Of a stretch of 64,000 nucleotides of DNA, positions 19,035 to 27,278 are shown in pieces. The notes under the pieces are model-generated. The model had not been told where the DNA came from. It saw only the letters and a program-made list of their open reading frames with translations, and searched no databases. Every line of letters begins with the position of its first letter. Position 1 is the stretch's first letter. A program made the position numbers and the translations under genes. The stretch is from Spirosoma oryzae (GTDB lineage: Bacteria; Bacteroidota; Bacteroidia; Cytophagales; Spirosomataceae): the NCBI RefSeq assembly GCF_003002825.1, contig NZ_PVTE01000008.1, forward strand, positions 62,001-126,000. The letters run 5' to 3'.

Positions 19035-19466
19035 ATGAAAGCGTCGAACCGCGTCGACAATACGATAATCAGGGATGTTCCCAGCCATATCAACGATGGT
19101 GAGGTTTTGACCTTTCTGTACACAAAGGACATCAATTGGCAGCATGTCAACGCGATAAAAACGCTGACCAATTTCAATGACGAAGTCATTTCGGACTGGC
19201 TCAATGTCAGTGTCAAAACATTTCGGGAATACAAGAAGCCACAAAACGTGTTTAGAGACAACGTTAAAGAACAGGTTCTGCTGTTGCTGTCGCTGATCAA
19301 ACACGGACTGAATGTATTCGGCTCAGCACGTGCGCTGGACCAATGGCTAAATCAGCCCAATTTTCTCTTCGACAATCGTAGCCCCAACGATTACCTCAAT
19401 ACAGTGACAGGCATCAAGTTCGTCGACGACCGGCTAACCGCAATGGAGTACGGCGATAACGTGTAG
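19035..19466 (+). CDS. ParS/Xre-type antitoxin (DUF2384 toxin-binding domain)
   Basis: 143 residues. The N-terminal half has a helix-turn-helix-like region (VISDWLNVSVKTFREYKK) and the C-terminal half the MbcA/ParS/Xre antitoxin signature: a helix LLLSLIKHGLNVFGSARALDQWLNQPN followed by PNDYLNTVTGIKFVDDRLTAMEYG. In this family the C-terminal domain binds and blocks a RES toxin and the N-terminal domain represses the operon. The stop codon is 3 bp before the RES gene, and a direct repeat overlaps the promoter region, both consistent with an autoregulated type II pair. The identity of the family is firm; DNA binding here is inferred. Confidence 0.88.
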   Translation: MKASNRVDNTIIRDVPSHINDGEVLTFLYTKDINWQHVNAIKTLTNFNDEVISDWLNVSVKTFREYKKPQNVFRDNVKEQVLLLLSLIKHGLNVFGSARALDQWLNQPNFLFDNRSPNDYLNTVTGIKFVDDRLTAMEYGDNV

Positions 19467-19469
19467 TGC

Positions 19470-19922
19470 ATGGAAGTTTTTCGCATTAGCAAAGAAATCC
19501 ACGCGCAGACGCTACGGGCGTCCGGGAGTGCCAATCGCTGGAATGTACAGGGGCAATACGTCATTTATGCCGGTTCATCACGCTCGTTGGCCTCATTGGA
19601 ATTGGCCGTTCATCGCGGTTCCGTTCAGCCCCTGAACAGTTACAAAACAATGGTTATCTCCATCGCGGACGAGGACTATTTATTCCGGCAAATTAGCCGC
19701 AACGAATTACCGGATAACTGGCGTACAGTGGCAGGTTACTCAGCACTGCAACGTATCGGTTCGGCCTGGTACACAACGCAGGAAACGTTGGTGCTCAAAG
19801 TACCATCGGCGGTGATTCCGTATGAATACAATTACATGATTAATACAGAACACCCTGATTTTAGCAAGTGCGTGCAGCTGGTACGTACGGAAGCTTACTT
19901 TTGGGATACCCGATTATTATAG
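19470..19922 (+). CDS. RES-domain toxin
   Basis: 150 residues, a normal length for RES toxins. The defining residues are visible: Arg in FRIS and NRWN, Glu in SLASLELAVH, and Ser in KVPSAVIP, along with the typical ends EYNYMINTEHPDF. RES toxins of ParT/MbcT type consume NAD+ or modify it by ADP-ribosyl chemistry and cause growth arrest when unblocked. It follows the ParS/Xre antitoxin by 3 bp and precedes a beta-lactamase-like gene by 6 bp. All key positions seem intact, so the toxin is probably functional. Confidence 0.9.
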   Translation: MEVFRISKEIHAQTLRASGSANRWNVQGQYVIYAGSSRSLASLELAVHRGSVQPLNSYKTMVISIADEDYLFRQISRNELPDNWRTVAGYSALQRIGSAWYTTQETLVLKVPSAVIPYEYNYMINTEHPDFSKCVQLVRTEAYFWDTRLL

Positions 19923-19928
19923 GCTGTC

Positions 19929-20801
19929 ATGCTATTCGTATCTGCGTTCGTTCAAAAAGTTAGAACGGCAATTCCGACTTTTCTTTTGGCGATGACACTG
20001 ACCAGTTGTTTTGCACAGACAGATGCTGTTCTGACCAAGTCTGTTACTCCTTACCTGCACACCCTACCGGCGTCGGTAACGGTCAGTCTGGCCGTACAGT
20101 CACTGACGGATAGCAGCGTAGCCATGTCTGTAAACGCAGAAAGACCGGTCCCCTCGGCGAGTGTGATTAAGTTACCGATTATGGTCGAAGTGATGGAGCA
20201 GGTGAAAGCCGGAACGCTTGATCTGTCAGAAATTCATATTCTGACCGACTCGGAAAAGGCAGGGGGTGATGGTGTACTGAAAAACTATTCGCACCGGAGC
20301 CGGATCAGCTACGCCGACTTACTGCGCCTGATGCTGGTGTACAGCGACAACACAGCCACCAATATTTTTATCAACGAATTGGGAATGGCTGCCATCAATG
20401 CCCGCATCAGGGCTATGGGGCTGACTGGCACACGACTGAATCGGGTAATGATGGACACAGTAGCCGCCCGGCAAGGCCGCGACAACTACGTCACAGCAGC
20501 GGACATGAACCGCTTGTTGAGCCAGCTATATCGGCATCGACTGGCAACACCGGCACTATGCGAACAGATGCTCGACATCCTGAAACAGAATGAAGACACC
20601 CTGACCATTCCCCGGCTGTTACCCAAATCGGTTGTCGTTGCGCACAAAACGGGCACGCTTGCCTACGTCCGGGCTGATGCGGGCATTGTCTACGCCAGGC
20701 AACCTTTTTTGCTGACTGTACTGATTCAGGGCGCACCGACACCCGACGCGGAACGTATCATCGCGGAGCTGGCACTCATTTGCTATAATGCGTTTCGCTA
20801 A
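19929..20801 (+). CDS. Class A beta-lactamase-like serine hydrolase
   Basis: 290 residues. An N-terminal hydrophobic segment ends in LTSC (Cys27), so the protein is exported, possibly as a lipoprotein. The three active-site motifs of the PBP/beta-lactamase fold are present: S78-V-I-K81, S139-D-N141 and K240-T-G242. The omega-loop region (about 171-188, NRVMMDTVAARQGRDNYVT) contains no glutamate, whereas true class A beta-lactamases need Glu166 there for deacylation. It may therefore be a hydrolase of the COG2367 type acting on peptidoglycan or a slow penicillin-binding protein rather than a resistance enzyme. The gene starts 6 bp after the RES toxin, an unusual arrangement. Confidence 0.85.
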   Translation: MLFVSAFVQKVRTAIPTFLLAMTLTSCFAQTDAVLTKSVTPYLHTLPASVTVSLAVQSLTDSSVAMSVNAERPVPSASVIKLPIMVEVMEQVKAGTLDLSEIHILTDSEKAGGDGVLKNYSHRSRISYADLLRLMLVYSDNTATNIFINELGMAAINARIRAMGLTGTRLNRVMMDTVAARQGRDNYVTAADMNRLLSQLYRHRLATPALCEQMLDILKQNEDTLTIPRLLPKSVVVAHKTGTLAYVRADAGIVYARQPFLLTVLIQGAPTPDAERIIAELALICYNAFR

Positions 20802-20817
20802 CGCTTGTCCGAGCGTA

Positions 20818-21735
20818 TCAGAATAGAAGTAAACAGGCGGCTGGCACCAGAACTAGCGAGATGATCGACGAGAACGTGACGAGGATCGACGCATCTTCGG
20901 TTTCGGTGTCGATGTAGGTGGCAAAGACAACGAGGTTAGCGGCAATCGGGAATGTCGCCATCAGCAGCATCAGCTTCTGTTCGTCACCTTCCAGTTGTCC
21001 GATCACAAGTGATTCAAGCCAGACAAGCAGGCCGAGGATAAGCGCAGCCGCCACATAACGTACAGCCATTATCTTGCTGAACTGAGCGTAGGCAACGTTT
21101 TTCACGTCAACGGCTGTCAGCGTGACGCCAATAATGATCATACCCAACGCCGACAGTGTCCAGCTGGCTCCTTTCATCACTGGCTCCAGCGATTCGGGCA
21201 TTTTTACGCCATACGCATTGGCAATGATGGCGGCAATCAGCGCATAGATGGCCGGAATCTTCAGTACGTTTTTGATCGAGTCCTTGACATCCATGTCTTT
21301 GCTGCGCGAGACCAGGTAGTACCCCACCGTGTCGCCATACAGTACGTTGCCCATGTACGCGCTGATAATCAGCGGCATCTTGGCTTCGCCAAACAACGCC
21401 ATGACGACGGGAATCCCGAACCAGCCGATGTTGAAGTACGAAAACGAGCAGCGCACTAAGTCGGGGTGAACGTTGCTGCCGAAACGCCGGTTGACCAGTG
21501 CCGCCGGAATATTCATCAATGCAGCCAGCAGAAAAACGATCGACATAGCCGTCGCCAACTGAGCCGGTTCGGCTTTCAGGATATTGTCGAAGATAACGAC
21601 CGGAATCAGCACGTACAGCAGTAGGCTGGAAATAGGCTTGCTTTTCAACCCGAGCCACCGACTGGCGACATACCCAAGTATGATGAATCCGTACAGGGGT
21701 ACGACGTTAGTGAGCAGCTCGTTCAGTACGTTCAT
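20818..21735 (-). CDS. AEC (auxin efflux carrier)-family permease
   Basis: 305 residues, about ten hydrophobic helices, the size of bacterial AEC carriers. Typical landmarks are the first helix GFIILGYVASRWLGLK, LLLYVLIPVVIFDNIL, the FSYFNIGWFGIPVVMALFG segment and MIIIGVTL. AEC carriers export small carboxylates or related anions in bacteria (malonate, malate and similar substrates have been reported), but substrate cannot be read from sequence. Its start overlaps the end of the FAD/NAD(P) gene by 29 bp, so it is the last gene of the SMP-30/FAD/AEC unit. It converges with the beta-lactamase-like gene with only 16 bp between them. Confidence 0.88.
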   Translation of the reverse strand: MNVLNELLTNVVPLYGFIILGYVASRWLGLKSKPISSLLLYVLIPVVIFDNILKAEPAQLATAMSIVFLLAALMNIPAALVNRRFGSNVHPDLVRCSFSYFNIGWFGIPVVMALFGEAKMPLIISAYMGNVLYGDTVGYYLVSRSKDMDVKDSIKNVLKIPAIYALIAAIIANAYGVKMPESLEPVMKGASWTLSALGMIIIGVTLTAVDVKNVAYAQFSKIMAVRYVAAALILGLLVWLESLVIGQLEGDEQKLMLLMATFPIAANLVVFATYIDTETEDASILVTFSSIISLVLVPAACLLLF

Positions 21736-23242
21736 GTTGGAGTCGTTTGATGATAGCGGTAGTCAGCGGATCGACGCGTTCGACGTTGAACCAGACGGCG
21801 TTGGTATCGAACAGTTCCCCGACAAGAACATGGCCAATGCCATACACCGGTGCGTCTTCGATCTCGGGTACGCAAAGCTGCATGGTGTTGACATCGGCCT
21901 GAAAACCACCGGCTTCGCAGGGCAGCAACTGCTCTTTTTCGAGTAGCTTTTCCAGAATGGGCACCCGCATTTTATCGGCTTTCGTAGCCGGGCCGGTGGC
22001 GTTGATTACATAGTCGGCCGTGTCGACATAGCCTTTTTCAGTCGTCAGGGTATACGTTTTAGTCTCGTCATTCCATTCCACCTTGTCCGAATAGGCCGTT
22101 ACCGATAGTTGTCCGGAGGCCAGCAGGTCACGAATTTTCTCGCCGTTTTTGAGTGGCATGGCGTGGCGGTTTATATCCGAGTACGGCTTCAGCCACTTGG
22201 TGAACCGGATTCGCTCGTCCGGCGGCAGCAGTTGCCAGATAGCAAAGGATATATGTCGGGTTGAGTACAGGATGTTCTGGAAGATGCTGGCGTACCGTTT
22301 CGCCAGTTCGATGTCCTCCGTCAGCAGATCGAGCTGATTTTTGCCAACGCGCTTAAACGATTTCCAGTCCTGCGGACCGATTTCCCGCTCGACTTCGGCC
22401 CGGAACAGGCGGAACAAATCACTGGCTCGTAGCGTCCGTTGCTGCTCCCGCATGATTCTTCGCACATTGGCCATCGTCAGCACCTGCCGCTCGAACGGCT
22501 TTTCTTCGGGCGACTGCACACGCGGGATAAGTCCGTCTTTCGAATACAGCTTGATTGGCCCCTGATGCCCGTTGTTGACCAGCGTAATCACCGCGTCGAT
22601 AGCGGTCAGACTAGCCCCCAGCACGCAAACCGACGCGTCTTTGTCGGTGATCGTTTTCAGAATATGACCAGCGGGCCAAGGCGAATCGAGGTAGTTAGGC
22701 GACGATTCGAGTTTGTTGAAATTATTGGGCTTGGGTGTACCCGTTGCCAGCACCAGCACGTCGGCTTCGATGCGCTGCCCGGATTCGAGCGTCACAGTAG
22801 CGCCTTCTTCGGTGATCGTTGCGTCGACGGCCAGTTCGTTGTATAAATCAACCGTCATGCCGTGCTGCCGGGCCAGATCGACGTATTCTTCAAATACGCT
22901 GTTGAGGTAGATGCCGTACAACTCACGCGGTGGATAACTGTTAGCGTTGATAGCTGTATCGGGGTACTCACGCTCGACGATGTCGCGGTGTTCGAGCATC
23001 CAATCGACAAAGTGGTTGGTTTCTTCAGCGAAGATGCCCATCAGGCCAGCCGAGGTATTGAGCAGGTGCCCTTTCTGTCCGGTATCGTAGGCCAAACCCG
23101 GACCGATTTCGTCGCGCGGCTCGATAACGGCAAACGCGATTGGTTCCGGCTCCGGCGCAACAATCAGTTTCAAGACAAGGTGAATAAAGGTGGCCGTTCC
23201 GCTCGCCCCCCCTCCTACTATCGCAATCGTTCGTTGGTCCAT
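21707..23242 (-). CDS. FAD/NAD(P)-binding protein (COG4529-like)
   Basis: I use the ATG at 23242, which places the dinucleotide-binding motif IAIVGGGASGT at the very N-terminus; the longer frame reads through a hairpin region. The product has 511 residues. A second nucleotide-binding stretch, SVCVLGASLTAIDAVITL, lies near residue 180, and a TADYVINATGP motif typical of flavoproteins near residue 415. This matches the FAD-NAD(P)-binding PF13454/COG4529 group, whose reactions are mostly unknown. It is the middle gene of a minus-strand unit with the SMP-30-like lactonase and the AEC permease. A 16-bp stem-loop ends 6 bp before the start codon and may limit translation or read-through. Confidence 0.85.
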   Translation of the reverse strand: MDQRTIAIVGGGASGTATFIHLVLKLIVAPEPEPIAFAVIEPRDEIGPGLAYDTGQKGHLLNTSAGLMGIFAEETNHFVDWMLEHRDIVEREYPDTAINANSYPPRELYGIYLNSVFEEYVDLARQHGMTVDLYNELAVDATITEEGATVTLESGQRIEADVLVLATGTPKPNNFNKLESSPNYLDSPWPAGHILKTITDKDASVCVLGASLTAIDAVITLVNNGHQGPIKLYSKDGLIPRVQSPEEKPFERQVLTMANVRRIMREQQRTLRASDLFRLFRAEVEREIGPQDWKSFKRVGKNQLDLLTEDIELAKRYASIFQNILYSTRHISFAIWQLLPPDERIRFTKWLKPYSDINRHAMPLKNGEKIRDLLASGQLSVTAYSDKVEWNDETKTYTLTTEKGYVDTADYVINATGPATKADKMRVPILEKLLEKEQLLPCEAGGFQADVNTMQLCVPEIEDAPVYGIGHVLVGELFDTNAVWFNVERVDPLTTAIIKRLQHERTERAAH

Positions 23243-23248
23243 TAGTAC

Positions 23249-23303
23249 GTTAAAGAAAGGGGGTATCAGACCGGCGTCGGCCCGCCCACCCCCTTTCTTT
23301 AAC
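23249..23303 (-). promoter_or_regulatory. Perfect 16-bp inverted repeat between SMP-30 and FAD genes
   Basis: GTTAAAGAAAGGGGGT (23249-23264) is the exact reverse complement of 23288-23303; a 23-nt G/C-rich loop lies between. On the minus strand the hairpin begins 18 bp after the SMP-30 stop and ends 6 bp before the FAD start. It could be a leaky terminator, an mRNA processing or stability element, or a translational block. Confidence 0.7.
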
Positions 23304-23321
23304 CTCGTTTTAATGGTAATG

Positions 23322-24197
23322 TTACGGCCTTTTTGCTCCCGCGACATTCATTTTCAGCGTGTATATCGATTTCGACGCGGTGATAAACAAGGTGCGCTGA
23401 TCGACATCGGCGAAACAGATATTTCCGGTCCATTCTTCATCGACCGGAATCTGGGCGATCTTCTCACCAGTCGGGCTGTAAACGGTCACACCGTCGCCCC
23501 CCGTCAGGTACAGGTTACCGCGCTCATCCAGAATCATCCCGTCGGACCCCTGCTCGACAAACAGCTGTCGGTTGCTCAGACTAGCGTCGGGATTGATGTC
23601 GTAGCGGTAGGTTTTGTCGGCACCGATATCGGCTACGTACAATTGTTTCCCGTCGGGCGTGCCGATGATACCGTTTGGCTTTTCGTACGCTTTATCAATG
23701 ACTTGCGGCTGCGTGGCTTCTTTGGGTAGAAAATACAGGTATTCGCCGAACACCTCCGGTCCGCCATGCCACCAGTATTTGCGCTCGTAGAAAGGATCAG
23801 TAAAATAAATGTTGCCCTGTGCATCGACCCACAAATCATTGGGGCCATTGAGTCGGCTTCCTTCGTGATCGGTCATCAGCACGATTACCTCACCCTGCGG
23901 GCTGATCGACCAGATTTCGTTTTTCTCGTCAGCACAGGTTACCAGGTTTCCGTCGGGATCGAAGTACATACCGTTCGACCGGCCAGCCTGCTCCATGAAG
24001 ACAGACAGCGATCCATCGGTACCGTACCGCCAGATTTTGTTGTTTGGCTGATCGGTGAAAAACACGACACCGTCCGCATCAGCGGTAGGGCCTTCGGTGA
24101 AATCAAACTGATCGGAGACGCAGGTTAGAACGGCACCGGGTGCGATAAGAGTAGTAATATCGAACGCAGTAAACGTCGCTTTTTCGGATTGGGCCAT
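23322..24197 (-). CDS. SMP-30/gluconolactonase-family protein
   Basis: 291 residues, no signal peptide, a six-bladed beta-propeller of the SMP-30/LRE family. The metal-site residues are in their usual contexts: Glu in FTEGPTAD, Asn in LNGPNDLWVD and KPNGIIGTPD, and Asp in GSDGMILDERGNLYL. Family members hydrolyse sugar lactones such as gluconolactone. It is the first gene of a minus-strand unit that continues into a flavoprotein and an AEC permease, which would fit oxidation of a sugar to a lactone, opening, and export or exchange of the acid; that pathway is inference. An inverted repeat lies in the upstream region. Confidence 0.9.
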   Translation of the reverse strand: MAQSEKATFTAFDITTLIAPGAVLTCVSDQFDFTEGPTADADGVVFFTDQPNNKIWRYGTDGSLSVFMEQAGRSNGMYFDPDGNLVTCADEKNEIWSISPQGEVIVLMTDHEGSRLNGPNDLWVDAQGNIYFTDPFYERKYWWHGGPEVFGEYLYFLPKEATQPQVIDKAYEKPNGIIGTPDGKQLYVADIGADKTYRYDINPDASLSNRQLFVEQGSDGMILDERGNLYLTGGDGVTVYSPTGEKIAQIPVDEEWTGNICFADVDQRTLFITASKSIYTLKMNVAGAKRP

Positions 24198-24227
24198 CGT
24201 GGTTTAGCTTAGTAGTACGTGTGCAGA

Positions 24228-24254
24228 AACAACCGACCCAACTGTCGGCTTGTT
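24228..24254. promoter_or_regulatory. Inverted repeat upstream of the SMP-30 gene
   Basis: AACAACCGAC (24228-24237) pairs with GTCGG-C-TTGTT (24244-24254) with one bulged base. It sits 31-57 bp upstream of the SMP-30 ATG in the divergent region and could be an operator or a 5'-leader hairpin. Function not shown. Confidence 0.35.
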
Positions 24255-24422
24255 CACAGGAATACACTTAACATGCTATTTATAAACCACTTATCGCCAA
24301 CATTATTCGTCTAGTTTATCCATGAATCCGGCTCACGCAACAGCACTAAAATCAGACGAAGCGAGTATAAGCGCTACGCCGTTTTGCTTCCCCTGTTAGT
24401 CCATACATATCCTTCCTCCACT

Positions 24423-25100
24423 ATGAAAATTCTGCTAACCATCAGTGCGTTACTCCTCGTTTCCTGTGCGTTTGGTCAGTCGTTGAAAACGGTGAAAGCT
24501 AAAAGCCGCTATCTGCTGGAACAGTATGAAGTACGCGCCGACAACGATACGTTACGGACTGGCAGCTATCGAAAATACCTGCGTGACGGAAACGTTTTGC
24601 TGGAAGAAGGTACTTACGCCGATAATAAACGAACGGGTGTCTGGACCTTTTACGACGACAAAGGCAAGCCAGAACTCGTCTATGATTACTCAGCCAGTAA
24701 AGTCCTGGAAAATCACCGTGTGACAGCTGATAGTCTGGGCGTTGTTCAGCAGGATGGCAAGGCGACGATTGTTCGACTAACCCCGCCCCCGACCTTGTTG
24801 GCCAGTACGTATCAGATTTCGGCGATTCTGGTACGGGAGTCGCGGTTTCCAATGCATCTGATGCAGGCTGGCCTGCGGGAACTGTCGTACAAAGTAGCCG
24901 CAACGGTTTCACCTACCGGAACCCATTATCGGATTGTCGCATCGAATCCTGACAAAAAATTTACGCAGGACGCCCAGAAATGGACCGCCCTGGCATTCAA
25001 AGATACACAGTGGCTTCCCGGCTCGTACGACGGGCAAGCCGCAACCGCTATGTACCTGCTACCGGAAATCGTACTTGTCGGTTCGGCAGTTATTAGGTAA
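24423..25100 (+). CDS. Exported MORN-like protein with TonB-C-like end
   Basis: The start at 24423 is chosen because it begins a signal peptide (MKILLTISALLLVSCAFGQ); the product has 225 residues. Residues about 35-95 carry MORN/YwqK-like turns (GSYRKYLRDGNVLLEEGTY, TGVWTFYDDKGKPELVYDY). The last 90 residues (KVAATVSPTGTHYRIVASNP through ALAFKDTQWLPGS) resemble the C-terminal domain of TonB-like energy transducers seen fused to MORN repeats in Bacteroidota, though this copy is divergent. It may be anchored in the periplasm through the SC of the lipobox-like VSC. The gene is 10 bp upstream of the uracil-DNA glycosylase; a functional link is doubtful. Confidence 0.7.
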   Translation: MKILLTISALLLVSCAFGQSLKTVKAKSRYLLEQYEVRADNDTLRTGSYRKYLRDGNVLLEEGTYADNKRTGVWTFYDDKGKPELVYDYSASKVLENHRVTADSLGVVQQDGKATIVRLTPPPTLLASTYQISAILVRESRFPMHLMQAGLRELSYKVAATVSPTGTHYRIVASNPDKKFTQDAQKWTALAFKDTQWLPGSYDGQAATAMYLLPEIVLVGSAVIR

Positions 25101-25110
25101 ATAACCAGCC

Positions 25111-25809
25111 ATGAAGACGTTCGCCGATAAAGCCATTGCCTATTACCAGTCGCTGACGGCTCCGTCCAGCCTGCCGCCGGGTGTGGGCGTTATGAATCCG
25201 TACGAGCAACCCGCCGTCCGGGCCATTGTCGAGCAGTTTTACACCCGCTTCTACATGGATACGCAGCCGCGCGTTTTCGTGCTGGGTATCAACCCGGGGC
25301 GGTTTGGTGCGGGCGTAACCGGCATCTCATTCACCACGCCCCAAAACCTGCGCCGGTACTGCGGCATCGACAACGACCTGCGTGACACCCCTGAACTGTC
25401 GAGTCGTTTTATCTACCAGGTTGTCGAGGCTTTTGGCGGAGCTGCTGCCTTTTACAACCGCTTCTTTCTGACGTCGCTCTTTCCCCTCGCCCTGACCAAA
25501 GAGACGACCAACGGTGGCACGGTCAACTACAATTTCTACGACGACAAACAAACGACCGCAGCGCTGTGGCCCGCGATTACGGAAGCCGTTCGCACACAAA
25601 TCAGCTTTGGTGCCGACCGACGCGTGGCCGTATGCCTGGGTCGCAAAAACGAAACGTATCTAAATCGACTCAACGAGCAACAGGGCTTCTTTGACCGGAT
25701 TGTTACGCTCGACCACCCGCGCTACATTCTGCAATACAAGAGCAAAGCCCTGTCAACCTATCTGGATCAGTATATCTCGACGCTGTACGACTGCCTAGCG
25801 AAGCCTTGA
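25111..25809 (+). CDS. SMUG-type uracil-DNA glycosylase (SMUG2-like)
   Basis: 232 residues. The active-site motif GINPGRFGAGVTGISFTTP closely parallels the SMUG1 motif GMNPGPFG..QTGVPF, and the DNA-intercalating motif near the C-terminus reads LDHPRYILQYKSK, in the place of HPSPR. Between them is the conserved NRFFLTSLFPLAL strand (SMUG family has NxCPL/FPL here). Together these support a glycosylase that removes uracil or oxidised pyrimidines in base-excision repair; a SMUG2 enzyme has been characterised from Pedobacter, also a member of Bacteroidota. The HPR in place of HPSPR is a subfamily feature. The gene is followed by a strong palindrome. Confidence 0.8.
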   Translation: MKTFADKAIAYYQSLTAPSSLPPGVGVMNPYEQPAVRAIVEQFYTRFYMDTQPRVFVLGINPGRFGAGVTGISFTTPQNLRRYCGIDNDLRDTPELSSRFIYQVVEAFGGAAAFYNRFFLTSLFPLALTKETTNGGTVNYNFYDDKQTTAALWPAITEAVRTQISFGADRRVAVCLGRKNETYLNRLNEQQGFFDRIVTLDHPRYILQYKSKALSTYLDQYISTLYDCLAKP

Positions 25810-25817
25810 CCTCGGCG

Positions 25818-25852
25818 CAGACCTGACAGGTTTTGGAAACCGGTCAGGTCTG
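25818..25852. repeat. Palindromic element, possible terminator or REP-like repeat
   Basis: CAGACCTGAC-A-GGTTT (25818-25833), loop TGG, AAACC-G-GTCAGGTCTG (25837-25852): a 15-bp stem with a single A/G mismatch. There is no clean T-run after it. I have the impression that palindromes of the type ACCTGACAGGTTTT are dispersed in Bacteroidota genomes, which would make it a REP-like repeat rather than a gene-specific terminator. Confidence 0.7.
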
Positions 25853-25936
25853 TTGGACAGCGGTAATCTTAGTGTCACCAAAAGTAAAACCGAGTTGCGC
25901 ATAGTCTTTATAGCGCAGTCAATTCCCCCATTCATC

Positions 25937-27262
25937 ATGCGCATTCTTTCGCTGCTATTCGCCAGCCTGTTCCTGTCTTCGGCATGGGCACAAACCGGTT
26001 ACCAACCCACTGCCGAGAACCTGACGGCTCGCAAAACCTTTCAGGACGACAAGTTCGGTTTGTTCATTCACTGGGGTGTCTACAGTCTGCTTTCGTCGGG
26101 CGAATGGGTGATGAACGATCGGCAGATTCCAGTCCACGATTACGAAAAGCTACCCGCTTTCTTCAACCCAACTGCCTTCGACGCAAAAGCCTGGGTATCA
26201 ATGGCGAAGAATGCGGGCATGAAATACATTACCATCACGAGCAAGCACCACGACGGCTTTGCCATGTACGACTCGAAAGTATCCGACTACGACATTGTAG
26301 ACCGGACACCCTACAAAAAAGACGTACTGAAAGCACTGGCCGACGAATGCCGGGCACAGGGAATCAAGCTGTTCTTCTACCATTCCCACCTCGACTGGCA
26401 CAGCCCCGACTACTACCCACGCGGTCGTACGGGACAAAATCTCGGCCGGCCCGACTCCGGCGACTTCAACAAGTACCTGACGTACATGGACACGCAGCTC
26501 ACCGAGTTGTTGACCAACTATGGCCCTATTGGTGGGATCTGGTTTGACGGCTGGTGGGATCAGCAGGCTGGTGACAAAGCTGACCCCCGCAAAACCAAAC
26601 TCGACTGGCATCTCGATCGCACGTACTCGCTGATTCACAAGTTGCAGCCAGCTACTCTGATCGGTAACAATCACCATGTCGCCCCGTTTCCCGGTGAAGA
26701 TTTTCAGATGTTTGAGAAAGATCTGCCGGGTCAGAACAAGACGGGTTTTAGCGCCGAGTCGGAAGTCAGTCAGTTGCCACTGGAAACCTGCGAGACCATG
26801 AACGGCGCGTGGGGGTTCAACATCAACGACCGCAAATACAAAAGCACCAAAGACCTGATCCAATACCTGGTGAAAGCAGCCGGACACAACGCCAATTTTC
26901 TGCTGAATGTCGGCCCCATGCCCGACGGACGAATACAGCCGGAGTTTGTGAAAACGCTGGGCGAAATGGGCCAATGGATGCAGCAGAACGGCGAAACCAT
27001 CTACGGTACGCGGGGCGGTCCGGTAGCCGCCCACGATTGGGGCGTCAGTACAGCGAAAGGCAACAAAGTATACGTCCACATTCTCAACTGGCCGGATAAA
27101 CAGCTGTCGATTCCCGCCCTGTCCGGCAAAATCAAATCGGCCCGGCTATTCGCCGACAAGCGTCCGGTCAAGATTAGTCAGTCAGCCGAAGGAATTGTCC
27201 TGACCATGCCTGCTGCCCCGGCCGACGACGCCATCGATACCATCGTTGAACTGGACATGTAA
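25937..27262 (+). CDS. GH29 alpha-L-fucosidase
   Basis: The ATG at 25937 starts a signal peptide (MRILSLLFASLFLSSAWAQ), giving 441 residues; the longer frame has no support. Landmarks of family GH29 are FGLFIHWGVYSLLSSGEWVM, KYITITSKHHDGFAMYDS, FFYHSHLDWHSPDYYPRG and the nucleophile aspartate in GPIGGIWFDGWWDQQ; then the ETCETMNGAWGFN and NFLLNVGPMPDG strands. It removes alpha-linked fucose from glycans, after export to the periplasm or surface. The catalytic acid/base is variable in the family and I do not assign it. The next gene is an SGNH hydrolase on the same strand, with a palindromic element between, so a small glycan-processing pair is possible. Confidence 0.92.
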   Translation: MRILSLLFASLFLSSAWAQTGYQPTAENLTARKTFQDDKFGLFIHWGVYSLLSSGEWVMNDRQIPVHDYEKLPAFFNPTAFDAKAWVSMAKNAGMKYITITSKHHDGFAMYDSKVSDYDIVDRTPYKKDVLKALADECRAQGIKLFFYHSHLDWHSPDYYPRGRTGQNLGRPDSGDFNKYLTYMDTQLTELLTNYGPIGGIWFDGWWDQQAGDKADPRKTKLDWHLDRTYSLIHKLQPATLIGNNHHVAPFPGEDFQMFEKDLPGQNKTGFSAESEVSQLPLETCETMNGAWGFNINDRKYKSTKDLIQYLVKAAGHNANFLLNVGPMPDGRIQPEFVKTLGEMGQWMQQNGETIYGTRGGPVAAHDWGVSTAKGNKVYVHILNWPDKQLSIPALSGKIKSARLFADKRPVKISQSAEGIVLTMPAAPADDAIDTIVELDM

Positions 27263-27278
27263 TCTGTAGCCAACCTGC

